Below are positions 1 to 10,813 of a stretch of DNA of 64,000 bases, in pieces. Under the pieces are notes generated by a model. That model was given only the letters and a program-made list of their open reading frames with translations, had not been told where the DNA came from and made no database searches. A program made the translations under genes and the position numbers. Numbering within the stretch: position 1 is the stretch's first letter; every line of letters starts with the position of its first letter. Source of the stretch: Gymnopus androsaceus JB14 (lineage: Eukaryota > Basidiomycota > Agaricomycetes > Agaricales > Omphalotaceae); contig ML769505.1 of NCBI GenBank assembly GCA_009733575.1, positions 124,350 to 188,349 on the forward strand, read 5' to 3'.

Positions 1-685
1 GCTTTTGCAGGTGCTGGAGGTTAGTGATGCGTCTTCTTTCCACGAGAAGTACTTCGAGCCAGGTAGGAAAATCATAGTCTACAGCAATATGCGCTGTAAT
101 TTTCTTGGATTGGAAGACATTGACAACGCGGTATAACCGAGCGTCAAAAACATGGCCCAATTGCGAATGACCCACTTGTGCGGTGGCAGGACCATCGTAA
201 TTGTAGAGAAAGTGCTGATAGAAGCGAAGTTGGCGGAGGTTGGGGAAGAATGTACGGAGATTACAAGGAAATTGATAGCTCGATATTGCGTGGTAGGCAT
301 TCATAGACGATTTTGAATCGATGTATTGGTCGTAGATGCAAGAGATGCTTTGCACACGATCACGGATATCCGAATCAAACGACCGATAAATGAAGCTTCG
401 GCTGGATGTGGTGGGTGAGCTTGTTCTGCCATTGGAAGAGATGCGTGCCGGAAGAAATCTATTGAAAAAAGAGTGTCTGGTGCGGTTTGTGATTCGGGGA
501 AGGTATTTATTCAGATAAGAGGTGTTGGGAATGAAGAGGTGGCAAGAGGACAGTCTTGCGTACTCGAGCATCCAAGAATGGTTCACCAATGGAAGCGTGA
601 GCATTAAATCGGTCTGCTCTTTCGCAGTGGAGCAGCTGAACCAAGCATGGCTGATAATTTCCGACACGATTTCGGTAGGGACCAT
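1..685 (-). CDS. Partial F-box-like family protein (runs off left edge)
   Basis: The minus strand is open for 228 codons from an ATG at 685 down to the window edge with no stop. The N-terminus reads VPTEIVSEIISHAWFS, followed later by LPLVNHSWMLEYARLSS, the pattern of an F-box-like helical start in a large family of short Agaricomycete proteins (family knowledge). These are usually seen as substrate adaptors or left as hypothetical. A conserved middle segment, DQYIDSKSSMNAY, recurs in decayed form near 40.6 kb and 51.1 kb, which supports that this frame is real and belongs to a local family. No intron is needed in the visible part. The C-terminus lies outside the window, so full length and LRR content cannot be judged. 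Function beyond 'F-box-like' is inference. Confidence 0.6.
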   Translation of the reverse strand, partial: MVPTEIVSEIISHAWFSCSTAKEQTDLMLTLPLVNHSWMLEYARLSSCHLFIPNTSYLNKYLPRITNRTRHSFFNRFLPARISSNGRTSSPTTSSRSFIYRSFDSDIRDRVQSISCIYDQYIDSKSSMNAYHAISSYQFPCNLRTFFPNLRQLRFYQHFLYNYDGPATAQVGHSQLGHVFDARLYRVVNVFQSKKITAHIAVDYDFPTWLEVLLVERRRITNLQHLQK

Positions 686-2414
686 GACATGATGAGAACG
701 AGACAGAGACACGGATCTCGGTCCGATTCGATGCGCAACTTCGCCGCGGGACAATGCCGTGGGAGGTAATTTAACGCTCGTCAATGTTATTCTCAACGCG
801 TGCGAAACGATTGCCTCGGTACCATTTTCATGTAAGATATAGCATCCGAGTCTAAGTTATAAGCGGTCAGTACCCGAAAACTTTTGGAAGGCCCGGCTAT
901 CGCGGTTCATGGTGTTTGTGGCAATACCCAACAGCGGCAGCCCCGAAACAACAAACCATTAGCTGAGGTAGCACTGAATTATTGTCTTTGCTGAGAGTAA
1001 TTCGCTAATATGTTCAATGCTCAACTCCCAGATACTTAAATTTTGGCCTGGTATATAGACACGACCGCCCATTAATGCCAATAATACCAAGACCAGTCAA
1101 AGTAACCGGTGAGAAATAGGAGAAGAGGAGACCCGCGAGTTGTAGGTTACTGCATCGCAAAACCGACACGGAAAATAAGGAAAGAGACGTCGTTAATAGC
1201 CTAAAATGAGCTTGCATTTGGCGAAATGCATTGTGAGTGGCCCAATGATTATTATTCATCAACGTCCTGTCAAAAACAAATTGCCCGATGAACTCAGATA
1301 GAAGAAAACACGCGTCTACTGGTAGACGGTACATAGATAAGGAACAGACGTGATCCATCATCTATGTATACTTAGATGAATTCTGTTTATCTATCTGAGT
1401 CTGAATGTATCTACACGTACTAAGAACAAACTGGCCGTCCCATAGACATGCTATTGGTGTCTATTCTCATCTATTCATGTATATACTAACAAGGACACTA
1501 CTGAATAGACCCATGATAGATTCTGATTTAGACATTGCAATGCAGCTTCAAATGGACCCAAAAGAGATTCGAAAACCCGATGAATTGAACATTATACGGC
1601 CTCGTTACTCCGAGTAACGCGACCCCAAAGATAATTGCACCAGCTAGGACAGATAAAATCACCGACATCTTCCATCACTTCATTGACTTCAACCATACAA
1701 TCGCATATATTGCAGTCGTGTTCAAAGACCCGAGCGTAACAAGAAAACGTAATACCAGAATGAGTATAGTCGCTTAGAATGGATCCTGAAGCAGGAGGAA
1801 CAGCGAGAGGAGCAGCTCCGACACTGATACCGGTCCTTGTGTTCTTCTTATGATGATAAGGAAAGATACAGTCTGCCTTTCGCGCGAAGGCGACACTGAC
1901 ATACTCCTTTGTTAAATGATGTTACATCCGAAGCTATTATTTTCAATTCCGTCCTATAGACAATGGTTGGCAATTCACGAGTGTGGAGGTATTGATGCTT
2001 TTTGTTCAGATAAGTAACCGGGAAAACCAAAAGAGCTACTGGAGAATGTAAGAAGAAGTATTCAACTTCGAATTGTATGTAGTAGACTTAATATCTTTGA
2101 CCTACGTTCGCATTGTACTTGAGTTCCCGCCACTATTTTTCGTCTGCGCCATTTCGTAGCATCATTCATACAGTCGTTCTGCTAGCGTGAAATCAAGCGA
2201 CAAGCTCGCGCGTACAGGGAAAACCGTTACAGTTAATGCACTGGCATTCTGATGTTAAAAGAATATATATATAAATATAGTATACAACACGCTAATTCAA
2301 GCACAGAATGTTCTGCAACGAAGTAAGTGCATCTAAAGTAGAGGGTCTACACGTCGGATCATCATCGGCCATTGTATGAAGCAGCTCAAGGACAGCTTCG
2401 TTCTTGCAAAGGAA
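686..2414. other. Region without a recognisable gene
   Basis: This stretch lies between the F-box-like gene start and the 3' end of the kinase-like pseudogene. Only short open frames occur, none with a recognisable motif or a repaired frame through plausible introns. A short AT-rich stretch near 2260-2285 (alternating TA) is present. The first ~300 bp would contain the promoter of the minus-strand gene ending at 685. I see no other feature. Confidence 0.4.
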
Positions 2415-3760
2415 TTATTCAATAACAGAAGACAGAAGACAGAAAAGAACACGTACAGCGAAAAATCCTTCACCCAACTTTGACGCCGAGTCTAATCCTA
2501 ACATCAAAGCACTCATCGCAAACTGCCAGCAATCAACAGGGAAGGGCGAGAAAGGATGTCCAATATCCGTAATTTCTGGTGCTTTCAGCATGAGCTGTGA
2601 TCTCTTCGAGTCTGATCCTGAATCAACAGTGCTAGTGAAAAACTGCTCCCCGAAACAGAATCGGTCCACAGGGAGAGTATTGGCTGGGAAGGAGACTGCG
2701 TAGTCAAAGTTGGTGATGTAGACGCGAAATTGGCCTGTGAGAGGGCGAGATTGCGAATCGGAAAGAGGTGGAGAGTCAATAAGAAAGCTGCTGAAAGTGA
2801 CGTGCTATTTGTTGAATGGTGAGAGAAGAGATCACTGTGGAGGCGAGAGAGAGTCTTACGAGGATGAGCGATGAGGTTTTCGTGAAGGAATTCGAGTGCC
2901 TAGGTTCGCCAAATGGATCGTTATGGTTATCCTAGCTGATACGAACCAATCAACATACCTCTAGGCATTGCGCGAATATTTCTAGCATATCTCTCTCCAG
3001 CATAAAGGGCAGTGTAGTCGGTTCAAATGTATCTGCGAGACTAGCTGTAACCCGAGGAAAGACGCCTAGCACGATATCTTGCAACACAATCTCTCTGAAC
3101 ATAGGAACGAGCATGATTGGAGCGTATCAGCGCCTCAGGCGCAGTTGCAATCTGACGGAGGATTTTCAGAGAACGTAGACCTTCTCCGCCTAGGAGATAT
3201 GACTCGAATGACCACATCTCCATGGTCGTGGCGTGCTGGCCAGAGAATTTTTCTCTAAGAAACACACAGAGCGTCAGAAACAGAGACTAATTGAGGACAA
3301 CATTGTCACTCACCGGAGTAGCTAGCCCGCCTAGACCTAAAACTGCGCCCGGACCTCCGCCTACTTTCTGTGCAGAGGACAGCAGACCAGGAAGGGGTGT
3401 ACAGAAAACCATTAGCCATACCATAATCCCATCCTGGAGGAGAAAGAGTCCCAGGTCGTACATGATCAAACGACCAAAGTTTATATCCATGACCAGCGAG
3501 GAACTTGCGGAGGTAGTTCCAAGATGTGATATAGCGAGCGTTCATTCGCCATTCGGTCAGATCTTGAGGAAGCTAAGTGACATAATGAGGAGATGATATC
3601 AAACTGTGAGCAATAGCCTACCTTCTTCCTGAGGTGCTCAACTGAAATAGGTCCAGTATGCGTATGCGTATCGGAGCCAGATCTCCAGGAGAATATCCAG
3701 AATCCAGTCAATAAACCCGTTACAAGAATCAACGATAGGATACACTAGCATTCGATGATG
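2415..3760 (-). pseudogene. Decayed protein-kinase-like gene of Agaricomycete type
   Basis: Reading the minus strand and removing GT-AG introns gives successive kinase-like segments. First is an N-terminal part with WNYLRKFLAGHGYKLW. Next is a beta-strand region with HDHGDVVIRVI, followed by GGEGLRSLKILRQIAT and VPMFREIVLQDIVLGVFPRV. The helix ALEFLHENLIAH sits where the catalytic-loop region of kinases lies, and FRVYITNFDYAVSF replaces the DFG region. The last part resembles the APE region (LMLKAPEI) and CWQFAMSALMLG. The HRD and DFG catalytic motifs are not intact. Two compensating frameshifts around 3185-3120 and a third inconsistency at the intron near 2790-2860 break the frame. It is therefore either a pseudogene or a pseudokinase with sequence errors. 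Plausible introns include one of 79 bp ending near 3338 and one near 2900-2960. The 5' part lies inside the segmental duplication. Confidence 0.5.
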
Positions 3761-4279
3761 AAGATGAAAGCAGAGTTACCGCTGTGGGTCCATTGGAAGG
3801 CGTCTTTTATTAATTAAATCCAGCAGGTACCCACGCAGAAGACTGCTTCGTTACAGCATGGTAACTATAGATTTGACTCCTGAATGCTTCAAGGTGGTTG
3901 CACGTCTGAAGCGAGCGCTGTCGAACCCAAAGGTGTGAGTATACCAGGAGCAGAGTACAGGAGCATATCACTTTGAAGCGCCCATTATTATTATTCGGCG
4001 CTTAGTGGGCGCTTGAGGTTCTTTTGCATCGCGCATTTTTCCGCTTTTTCGCTTCTATCTTTGCTTAATCCATGTCCTTATTGCAATATGACCGACGAGA
4101 TTTCAGGCTACTTCTGACAACTTGAAATCAGGGTAAAAGACGGAAGGCTAAGAATTTGAGGAAGAGGACGACGTTTCCGACGATTAGGATATGTTTTTGA
4201 GGGGTCTTGGCAGATATTCTGAAGCCAGTTGAGCTCGAGGTGTGTATTTTCATCAGAAGGATCTCAATCATCTCAGCTA

Positions 4280-4900
4280 ACTATTTATTTTAGCTCTTCC
4301 TACAGATAACCAGAAAATCATTGATACATTATCGGCTACACATCGCGACCATGAATGAGCCTACAAGATACTCCCAAATTGCAAAACAGATATGGTTTGT
4401 TAAGGACGAGATGGGCGAAGTTCAACAGTACCGATTCTCTTATAAAATGTATATATGTCCAACTGTGCTCTTAAATCCGCGCTGGTTTACATAGTCCTGA
4501 AGGAAAGTAGCCTCGTCAACGCTCTAAATGCTTTCGCTTGCTCGTATTCATACGACTCAGACACAATCAAAATCCTTCACCACCGCAGCCAGTGATGCTT
4601 CCAAAGTGTCACTGAATACGCAATACGATCGGTATCCTGTCGTCCTCTGTCTTTCGATGGTGTCGTCGGAGCTCTGTCATCGCATGGTCAGGAATTTCCT
4701 TGTCGATATGATATTCCAGAGCGTGTACAGCTATTCGATCTTGAAAAATCATTCAACGCGTGCTGGAGCTTCGCCGCTGAAGAGATATCAGGACGGGTCC
4801 GCTTTGCTTTCTCTGTAGGTGTAGCGATGGTCCTCGATGCTAGGTTCCTGCTGAACAATTTGTCGTTGCAGGTATTTAATTCGTCAAGCTCTCGATAGGC
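4280..4900 (+). pseudogene. Possible decayed F-box/LRR-like remnant
   Basis: One plus-strand frame stays protein-like over several pieces, for example FAAEEISGRVRFAFSVGVAM, but is interrupted by stops and frame changes. The corresponding region of copy B (about 36700-37230) is broken at different places. The composition suggests an old coding sequence rather than a functional gene. The family assignment is weak and rests mainly on context next to another F-box-like gene. Confidence 0.2.
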
Positions 4901-5110
4901 TCCTTTTCACATATCTCAAGCCTACACACGCTTGTAGAGGTCACTGGTAAGGCATGCCATGCCGCTGATTGACTCTTCAACAATGCCACCGCAGCCCTGG
5001 CGCTGCTACCAGTACTAGCCAAAAATCCGTTTAGGTTTGGCAGATATACGGGCCGGGCTTCGATGCGCTCGTGACAGCGGAACACGTTTTATCTGCTGCT
5101 TCCAACACGA

Positions 5111-6102
5111 ATGGCCAGCGATCCTCCTACGTTTCTCTACGTTTCTTCAGCTCGCGCGCGAGCTCCGCGATCAGATCTATGATAATGCATTGCTCTTTAC
5201 GACTACTGGAACACCTCCACAATCCATTCCTCCGCATCTCGTAGACGCATCCAATCCACCATCTACTTTTTGCACGCTACGATGGCGAATCCCATCCAGT
5301 CGAGGTTCTTGTTCAGGCCTCATGTACTCCTGTCGACAAGTCTATACTGAAATGCTCGAGTCCATCGATAGACACGGTGGTGTCTCCTTTGAGCTTGATC
5401 TTGCAGTTATCAAGACACGGTCGCTGTCGTTGTCGTTGTCGTTGGACAATGTAAACTCATGGAAAAGGATTCGTCAGGATGCGGAGGAAGATATGGGCGG
5501 AATGGGTGGTGCTTCCCATATGCACGTATGTTATCCCAAGATGTTCAACCATTCCCGAGCAGACACGAAAATCCCTCCTCTCTTTCCTTCACCCAAATCA
5601 AAAGTGCCGGAATATGCGCGTTTCTTTTAGGATTCAATCCGAGACGCGGTTTTGGTGGTGGGGTACAATCGGCCCTGGTCCATTGACCAAGCAGCTATGC
5701 AAGATGATCACGAGATTTCTGCTGCACGGGCCGTTAGGCTTGCCTAAAGATTCCACATCCGAGCACAAATCGGATTCTAGTAGCGGCAGTAGCTCGAGAT
5801 GGAGCATAGACACCTTGTCTATTGAAATCATCAGCGGCATTGGCACGACCTATACGAATCCGTACAATGGTCAAAGTTTTACAGTACCCAGTCGTGTGGT
5901 GGAAGATGCGGAACGAGGAATAGAGGCGCACCTGATCGGTAACCTATGTTTAAGCGGGGCTTTATCTGGTCGAATTAGAGTTGTTAGGCTCCTTGTAGAC
6001 GGTAAGGTTAAACGGGAGTGCGTAGTTGACCCAGAAAAGAAGTTTTCGCCCAGGGAAAAGAGCGACTGGGCGCTCTACGGATGCCATTGGGCTATTGAAT
6101 GA
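5111..6102 (+). pseudogene. Frameshifted copy of the F-box-like gene at 37453-38430
   Basis: The ATG at 5111 corresponds to the start of the intact gene at 37453. Compared with that copy, this one carries a 10-bp tandem duplication (CTACGTTTCT repeated) about 35 bp after the start. It also has a one-base insertion near 5488 (GGAGGAAGATATGG against GGAGGAGATATGG) and three further single-base insertions near 5540-5605. Downstream of about 5640 the frame is restored to the end, finishing at the equivalent TGA. The protein is conserved in the FLQLARELRDQIYD start and in the C-terminal WWWGTIGPGPLTKQLC segment. It cannot make the full product, so it is a pseudogene unless the indels are assembly errors. 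Confidence 0.75.
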
Positions 6103-6237
6103 GATTGTAGTAACCTCTTTCGACTTTTCGTGTACTTTACTCATTCTCATTCAAAGACTTTTTTTGTATCAAAATAAAATACAAAATTGAAATATACACA
6201 TGAAATATTTTGAACTTCGCCGCAGCTCAGCTCAAGC

Positions 6238-6515
6238 TCAAGTGCGAGCTCGGAATTGACGCATGAAAGCTTCCGGTAAACAGCCCGTATCGTTTCTCCG
6301 CTCATACACCTCCAATTTCCCATCCCTACACACAAGACTCAGCCTTCCTTCCTTCCCAGCATCAACAGCAATCTCCCTAATCAACTCCAACGCAACTCTC
6401 AACTTCTTCAAATTCATCTCAGACATCTTCTCCGCCTTCAACAGTTCTGGATCCTTCCCCAACTCCCGTTTCTGCACTTCAATAAACCGGCCGGATTGAT
6501 GCACTCCTAGATAGT
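6238..6515 (-). pseudogene. Truncated 3' fragment of the gene complete at 38562-40109
   Basis: The minus strand encodes the same C-terminal ~90 residues as the complete gene (SEMNLKKLRVALELIREI, then VCRDGKLEVYERR and the same terminal residues), with a few substitutions. Homology stops at about 6515, exactly where copy A of the segmental duplication ends, so the rest of the gene is missing. Convergent to the F-box-like pseudogene, as in copy B. Confidence 0.8.
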
Positions 6516-6529
6516 GGAAATTGACAATA

Positions 6530-7172
6530 AATGCAGATGCATGTAAGCCATTGACAAGATGATTGGGATTGTCTCCAAGAGCAGAGTTGTTATCAACTCT
6601 CAGGTTCACTTTGCATACAGCTGAACACCATTTGAGGTCCTCTATGGATATATCCCAAAATCCATAATTTTGGTGCCTGGAAGGCATTGGGAAAGCATAT
6701 CCATCTGTAGATCAATGCCTGGAACTTTTGCAACAGGCCCAGGAAGATATGGAAGCAGCTTTATGGATGAGTCAAACAGTGGATGTCAAACCTCACAACC
6801 CTGCCACAGTCATTTGAGGTTGGACAACCTGTGTAGCTTTTGGTCAATAACCTGAAGATTCAACAGAAAAATGAGAAGCTGTGAAGTGATCAGTTAGGGC
6901 CTTTTGAGGTTAAAAACAGGGACACATACATAGCAACTAGTGCTTCCAACCTGGATGGAAATCCATGACAACATCCATATCAATTAACTCTCATCATGGA
7001 AATGAAACAAGATCAATGGCATTCTTCCTCCACCTCCAGATTCAGAGATAGTGGAAGGAGGAGATTTTTATGACATGAATGTAATTTTGGACAGCAAGCT
7101 GTGAGGGTGTTGGAAGAAGTTACAATACTTGGTATGGTGGAAGGGGTATAATGAGCATCATGATAGTTAGGA
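6530..7172. other. Region without a recognisable gene
   Basis: Single-copy-looking sequence between the truncated gene fragment and the solo LTR. No coding frame, intron-repaired frame or inverted repeat was recognised. Confidence 0.4.
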
Positions 7173-7177
7173 GAATG

Positions 7178-7540
7178 TATTAGAGTTTCGTTCCTAAATA
7201 GGAAGTAGCAGCAGTAAGTCCACACAGGACTTAGTAGTAACGATCACACAGATCGATGGGGGACAACAGTGTTATTACAGGGTATGGTACCTAAGCTTAT
7301 ATACAGTCCTAAGTACAAACAATATATCAGGCAAGTGGCTACTGCGTGAATATGTGTGGCTACTGTCCATACGGTAAAGTGGGTACTGCGAGAGAGCAAG
7401 TGGATACGGCGAGAGACTAAGTGGAGTCTGCGAGACAATAACAGTGGAGTGCATGGGATGGTGATACAAACAAGTGGAGACTACGAGAAAGCGTTCCATG
7501 TATAGTTCAATAGAATATATTTACCTTTGATATTCCAACA
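7178..7540 (-). mobile_element. Solo LTR of the Ty1/copia element at 56.5-62.3 kb
   Basis: 363 bp, the same length as the 5' LTR at 61970-62332 and clearly the same sequence with scattered substitutions. On the minus strand it begins TGTTGGAATATC and ends CTAATA. It is flanked by a perfect 5-bp target-site duplication, GAATG (7173-7177 and 7541-7545). That duplication fixes both ends and fits copia integration. No internal element sequence remains, as expected after LTR-LTR recombination. Confidence 0.9.
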
Positions 7541-7545
7541 GAATG

Positions 7546-7903
7546 AAGATGATGTAGTGGGCCCAAGTGGCGAGGCAATTGCTGAACTCCACTGAACTCG
7601 CCCTAGCACTCCAAGATTTCCACCTCAATATTCCACTCACTATTGGGGTAATGCTGTACAGCTTTTCATTATCAATCACCCCCCTATCAGCCATGTGACC
7701 ATACTCATTGCTCATTACCAGCTGAACAGACTTCCCAGAACATTGATCCCTCTGATTCCCTAACTCACAGGGTACTATTGTCTTTCTTTCTATTCAATTA
7801 ATCATTATTGTTACATACTGAATGGACCCTTACACTTCTTCTTGTTCCTATCACACTTATTGCTGCATGACACCATACTCACCTAGTTTCTTCTTGCACT
7901 ATT
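7546..7903. other. Region without a recognisable gene
   Basis: Short intergenic stretch between the solo LTR and the CACTG-type MITE. Nothing recognisable. Confidence 0.4.
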
Positions 7904-9234
7904 CACACCACCAATAATTGTGCTTCAGCTTAGCTGAAGCATTGTGTGAAATTAGGGTTTAAAAGTACGGTTCATTAACTGCTTAAAAACCGCCAACTGC
8001 ACTGCACTGAACTGCGGTGCAGATTAAAAAACATTACACCGGTGCAGCGGTTGCACTGCAGTGCAGTTCTCAGTTTTCTAGAATTTGGAAATTCAAATAA
8101 CCGATAAAAACCGGTGCAAACCAGTGGTGCACTGGTGCAATTTTCCATACTAAGTAGGTGTGTATATACTTGTAGTATGGTAAGTATTTACTCACAGTGT
8201 TTACTTACAGTACTTACCAGTATTATAGTAGGTGTTTTACTTGAGTTTCCATGCTTACTGTTACAATACTTACTTACAGTGATTACTTACTAACTAGTAG
8301 TAGTATACAGTAAGTACTTATGAGCATATATTAATACCAATACCTACTTACAAGTTACAGTCACTTATACTCACTAAGTACTGATGAATATTGCTACCAA
8401 ATACTAGTGTCAATATTAGTAGCAACCTTTACTTACTGGAATGACCTCTTTAATACATTTTTGTAGTAAATATACAAGTTGTCAATTTTTGAAGCTACTG
8501 AAACTGCAGTTTGAACCGGTTCTGCACCAGTTTGCACTGATTAGCTGCAGAACCAGTGTAAACCACATAACTGCACTGACCTTGCACCGGTGCAACTTAG
8601 AACTGCAGTGCAGTGCAAGGTTTGCCAAAATTGAGTATTTTTAGCACCAGTGCAGTTTCCAGTTCTCCAAAAATGGCTCTAAAAACTGAACTGCACTGCA
8701 CTTTGGAACCCTATGTGAAATGGATTCTTTCAGCAGCTAAAGAAAATGTACTTTTTCAAAGTGGTGTAGAAAATAAATGCTTCATACAACTTATGAAGAA
8801 AATATATTTGTACCATCTGAAGCTTGAAGTTTCTGCGCGTTTCCGAAATAATATTTTTCGGCCAGGATGTGAAGTAACCTGCTTCAGCTGACTTGAAAGC
8901 ATGAATCACCGAAGCCGGCTGAATTTATTCATTTCAGGGCTCCCGAAATGGTAGCGGTCACCATTTCAGCTGACCTGAAATGTAATACTTTGGGCGGCAT
9001 CGGTAGTTTATATTTTTGGACCGGCTGAAGCAGTTCACATCCAGTCCGAAAAATGATGTTTTGGAAATTTGCAGAAAATTCAAGCTTCAAGTCATCTGAA
9101 TTAATTTGTTTCTTAAGCCCTAAGAAATGTTCACTTTCAGTATTCCTCAGAAAAGTTACAGTTTCCTTATGGATTGAAATAATATATTTCTCATAATGCT
9201 TCAGTCTGACTGAAGCATAATTATTGGCAGTGTG
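7904..9234. mobile_element. CACTG-type MITE, copy 1 (interrupted)
   Basis: The element ends in inverted repeats related to CACACTGCCAAT(A/C)ATTATGCTTCAG. The left end here is degenerate (CACACCACCAATAATTGTG). The right end, CATAATTATTGGCAGTGTG, is intact. Without the nested insertion the element is about 562 bp and matches, in reverse orientation, the copy at 33743-34310. Subterminal TGCTTCAG...CTGAAGCA hairpins occur at both ends. No coding capacity, so it is non-autonomous. The superfamily is uncertain; the CACTG terminus suggests CACTA-like, as inference. Confidence 0.8.
7953..8713. mobile_element. hAT-type non-autonomous element nested in the CACTG MITE
   Basis: 761 bp with imperfect terminal inverted repeats (TAGGGTTTAAAAGT at the left, TAGGGTTCCAAAGT read from the right). 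It is flanked by a perfect 8-bp duplication, TGTGAAAT (7945-7952 and 8714-8721). The uninterrupted MITE copy at 33743-34310 has a single TGTGAAAT at this point, which confirms the insertion exactly. The interior is full of TGCACTGCA-type subterminal repeats (around 7990-8070 and 8500-8700), typical of hAT transposase-binding sites. An 8-bp target duplication is the hallmark of hAT elements. No transposase is encoded. Confidence 0.88.
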
Positions 9235-10813
9235 ATTGTCTTTCCTCTTATTGTCATTGTCTTTTATCCTTATCTTGATCCTTATTGTTGCAAACAGTAC
9301 TTATAGAGCAGTAGGTACTAGGTAGCACCTAGTCCCCTATCTCAACCTCTTGGTCATTGGGAACTAGGTCCATATTTGTACTCTGTACTTTTTCCAATAA
9401 CTAACTTGCTAATTTGCTCATTGGGGACTGGATTACCCCTCTGTGCTATCACAGGCTGTTGAGATCACCACCTTCTCCATCACCTTCACACCTGCTCTAT
9501 TTTTGATGCAAGGTACTCCTCTTTGCATTGATGCTTAGTCATCAACCTGCTTCTAGTCTTGTTGTGGCAATGTATTGGTTTCCAGTCATACAGACTCATA
9601 CTAGAATATGAATACAATGTTATTCTGATTCTCTATAGTTGATTCTTGCTTCATTTGAGCCAATATATTTGCTGTAATATGAGCATTAAATCTTGGAATA
9701 ACAGTGTAATTTTTTGAATAAAATTGCATTTCAAGTGAATACTTTGCCTATTTTATCAAGGGACCTTTCTAACAGGTATTAAATTGAATAACCTGCATAA
9801 TTTGCAAAAAGGGACTATATTATGATTTTTTGCCTACACTTTGCTGAACTTTGCCAAACCTTTGTCTCATTCTGACACTCTTTGCTAATGTAGGTCTTCC
9901 TGATGGAGATTGGCAAACAGAATACAGACATAAACCTAGAAGTGAAAAATACCCAGAAGCGAAAAATTTGATATTTGAGCCATATAGAATACATTTTAGG
10001 ATGCAGTTGTTTTTATACGACATCCAGGAGGGTTTACGGACATGACTACGATAGCTTGCATCTATAAAATCTTTCATATATATGATCATATATGAACACT
10101 ATGCCAAAAATGCGATTTTTCTGATTGTTGAAATATTATGAGTTGTATCATGAAGTATGTGGTATTTTTGGGCATGTAGCACATTCAAACTACTCTATGA
10201 GCATGCTAAGTCATGCTACAAACAATCCCGAAGGGATGCACCTGTGTAGCAGTTCAATTAACTCAAACTTTCGCTTCTGGGTTTTGGGCAGTTTTTGACA
10301 GCAAAAAGAAATTTATTTATGATGACTTTTGAAGGCCCTCAGAAAATTTGATAAAATCAGATTATAATCCTTGCATACTATATGACCTATAGAAAAAAAA
10401 GAATCAAGAAAAACCATGCAGAATTGCCCTGAATATATTAATTTCTTAGAATTTTTCACTTCTGGGTTTGCTTCTGTAAGTATTCCGAATTGACACCGCT
10501 ATGAAAACAAGAAATATAGCTATTGACTAATGTTGAAATGGAACATAGCTTTTAAAATCATGTATAATGGTAAAAGCAGAAGCAAGAGTAAATATTTACC
10601 CATTCACAAATTAACCACAGATTGATTTGTTACAGACTAACAAAATGGCCACTTGGAAAAATTGGCCAGGTATCATCATTTCTGTGAAGAAAATTGAATG
10701 CAGTCACTTGTAAATATGTATGCTTGCATGATCCATGCTCTCAAAGAGCTTTAAATGGTACATAAAAGCACAATGAATTTTTATAAAGGAAATGTTGTAC
10801 TTAGAGTATAAAT
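9235..10813. other. Intergenic region downstream of the NLR-like gene
   Basis: AT-rich sequence with no supported gene. Short open frames around 9850-10090 lack motifs. It includes the 3' flank of the minus-strand NLR-like gene, whose stop codon is at 10814-10816. Confidence 0.4.

Larger units (their letters stand above)
3461..6515. repeat. Segmental duplication, copy A
   Basis: This block matches 32951-38842 in the same orientation, apart from insertions in that copy. It holds the 5' part of the kinase-like gene, a noncoding or decayed stretch, an F-box-like pseudogene and the last ~90 codons of the gene complete at 38562-40109. The right breakpoint falls inside that gene: both copies share sequence up to CTCCTAGATAGTG (about 6501-6515) and then differ abruptly. 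Copy A therefore carries only a truncated 3' end. Copy A lacks the two transposons seen in copy B and acts as an empty-site reference for them. Confidence 0.85.

Noticed and set aside
3590..3690. ABC-transporter-like phrase VEHLRKKVGYCSQFD on the minus strand
   Set aside because: The second half is read from an intron (GTAGGC...CTTAG). The spliced frame leads into a kinase-like gene.
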